Assembly: GCA_020721045.1 (NCBI GenBank)
Contig: DYNN01000012.1
Span: forward strand, 1-45,815
Length of the DNA stretch: 45,815 nt
Source of the DNA: Thiomargarita sp.
GTDB lineage: Bacteria; Pseudomonadota; Gammaproteobacteria; Beggiatoales; Beggiatoaceae
Reading direction: 5' to 3'
The translations under genes and the position numbers were made by a program. Position 1 is the stretch's first letter; every line of letters begins with the position of its first letter. The notes under the pieces were generated by a model, which had not been told where the DNA came from, did not search any database, and saw nothing but the letters and a program-made list of their open reading frames with translations. Positions 44,075 to 45,815 of the stretch are shown in pieces.

Positions 44075-45773
44075 TTAAAATCGGTATTCCACATTGATTG
44101 ACCATTCCCGTCCTCGATTCGGCACACCTTCTGTAAGACGATTACCTTGCAGCGTAGTTTGATAATTCTCATTAGTTAAATTCTTGATTTGAAAAGAAGT
44201 TATCCAATTATTAGCAATGTGGTAGCGTAGTTTCGTATGAAATAGCCAATGGTCATCAAGCATTAATCTGGTATTACCAGTCAACATTTCCCGTTCACCG
44301 TGATAAACACCAGTTAAATTCCAATTCCAAGATTTCTGCTCATAATTAATGAGAAGCGAAGCCAAAGTATCAGCTTCACGAAAAGCCGTATCCGGCAACT
44401 TCGCAAAATGGGTAAAAGTGCCACGTACCAACCAATTAGCATTAATCTGATAACTGGTTTCTAATTCTAAACCTTGTGCTTCACTACTCTCCACATTAGT
44501 AAATTGGCGAACATTGCCACGAACAATTTTGGTAGAAATGGGATCGTCATAGTGGTTGAAAAACCAACCTGCACTGAAATTAACATTTTTAGTCGTTGTC
44601 AACCAAATCAAATCCCACGTTTTCACTACTTCATGAGTTAAACTCGGATTTCCCAAGATCACTGGATTATTAATAAGGCCCGTTTCATTGAGTGATGGCG
44701 CGCGAAAAGCTTCACCGTAAAGCACTTTTAAAATATGATTATCGGTGAATGGATGCACGACACCTAGGCGAGGACTGAGGTGAGTGCCGATGTCGTAATA
44801 ATTATCATAACGTATGCCCGCTGTTAAAGAAGTACGAGTTGCTAGAGTATGTAAATATTGTGCATAGATACCCAGTTCGCGGCATGAATCTAATGTGCCT
44901 ATTTGCGTGCTTTGATCCAGATTGCCGTAATATTCAATAGGAAATTGCCCGGCTGCTAATTGTGCAAGATTAAAATTATTATCTGCTTTAGCTTCAATTT
45001 CTTGGTTATCCAACCATTCCATACCAAATTGAGTACTATGGTGTTCACTCAATTGCCAATCATTATGCCATTTAAATTGCCAAAATTTGCTTTGTTGCAA
45101 TACCTTGCCTAATAATGGTTCCGCGCTTGAAGGTTGGCTGATATTAGTCAAAGCATCAGGTGCAGTCGCTTGTGAATCATAGCGTTGCGTAGTTTGCGCC
45201 CAACCAAGGGTTAAATGTGAATGAATAGCATCAGACCAATCAATACGCTGTTCTAAGCTAATCTGTTGAAGTTGATAAAAATTGTGATTAAAACCGTTGG
45301 CAAGAGTTTCTATGCTATAAAAATCATCGGTGGCTTTTTGTCGATGTGACAGTCGTAATAACGTGTCGCGGTAGTTTAACGCCATATCAAGGTCAGCATT
45401 TTGTCTGGGATCGGTGGTGTTAAGACGAACTTCCGCATGTGGATTAAAATTATCATCAACATTGTATGATTGACCTTGATCTTGGTAGGCTTGAGCATAC
45501 ACATCAAATTGCCAATCATTCTGTTTTTGCGACCAAAAAATATGACCATTGATTCGATTTAAAGAACCGATACCTATTTTAACTTCGTTAGCACCTTTAC
45601 GAGTAATCACGTTAATGATGCCGGTATAAGCCGCTGAACCATATAATGCCGAACCCGGACGCCGCTCCCGTACGTGGATCGTTTAAAATTCGACCATCCA
45701 AAAGTACCAAAATTTCCTTGGCTTGCGAACCATTGCGTCGAGCACGAGCACTGTAAGAATAGAGCTTAACTAG
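44075..45773 (-). pseudogene. TonB-dependent outer-membrane receptor, broken
   Basis: A 511-residue open frame (44075-45610) encodes the beta-barrel of a TonB-dependent receptor, ending in the typical NRGREWSINVEYRF. The plug continues upstream of that frame: RPGSALYGSAAYTGIINVITRKG is in frame, while the preceding plug block QAKEILVLLDGRILNDPRTG lies in a different frame (about 45650-45773). About 20 residues normally found between them are missing, so the gene has a small deletion with a frameshift near 45655-45670. The signal peptide, TonB box and first part of the plug are absent before the window ends. The ligand is unknown. It lies upstream of nifL, separated by 185 bases. Confidence 0.75.
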
Positions 45774-45815
45774 ATTGCTTTACATATATTTAAATGTATG
45801 TAATAATAAACAAGT

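Overview
This AT-rich window most resembles the chromosome of a filamentous sulfur-oxidising gammaproteobacterium of the Beggiatoa/Thioploca type (Thiotrichales). That placement is inferred from gene content and the general look of the proteins; no 16S gene or species marker is present. Core gammaproteobacterial genes (rpsU, uvrB, pyrC, rnt, recB, leuB, tsaE, yciK, rnfE) are mixed with genes for nitrogen and hydrogen metabolism (nifL-nifA, hypD), an NO/O2-type Crp/Fnr regulator, sensory genes, one peptide biosynthesis operon and a patch of mobile-element debris.

Layout. 1-932: a gene-poor leader with a good sigma70 promoter for rpsU. 933-5643 (+): rpsU, uvrB, then a DHH phosphoesterase and hypD. 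5649-6380 (-): a DnaQ-type exonuclease, divergent from an XRE regulator (6462-6887). 6888-7604: the 3' end of a group II intron (maturase tail, complete domain V, domain VI). Three tandem copies of a 146-bp MITE-like element sit in the terminal loop of domain VI. 7652-10475 (-): a ProQ/FinO RNA chaperone, rnt and pyrC. 10733-21890 (-): a three-gene operon of a secreted class C beta-lactamase-fold hydrolase, a 2623-residue NRPS and a TolC-type outer-membrane channel. 22051-33431 (-): recB, a YhaN-like SMC ATPase, a DNR-like regulator, a CheY-like receiver, an orphan YejA-like binding protein, a BamE-like lipoprotein and a DUF2259 protein. 33714-36409 (+): yciK, rnfE and an AAA-TM-SPOR protein. 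36406-45773 (-): a stand-alone receiver and a PilS-like kinase, leuB, an Asp/Tyr/Arg-rich lipoprotein, tsaE, nifA (frameshifted), nifL and a broken TonB-dependent receptor.

How the genes fit together. The most distinctive locus is the NRPS operon. Its domain order is C - FkbH-type HAD/GNAT - T - C - A - T - E, with no thioesterase. The FkbH block suggests a glyceryl unit loaded from a glycolytic intermediate. The A-domain pocket points to an aromatic residue (Tyr or Phe), which the E domain would turn to the D form. The upstream periplasmic S12-type hydrolase could mature or release the product, and the TolC protein could export it. I know of no described product with this architecture. The second notable point is nifA: its GAF part and its AAA+/Fis part lie in different frames, separated by one extra G in a GGG run. 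Either nitrogen-fixation control is broken in this strain, or the site is a sequencing error or a recoding site. NifL, RnfE (electrons to nitrogenase in some diazotrophs) and HypD ([NiFe] hydrogenase maturation, often for H2 recycling) suggest a diazotrophic ancestor.
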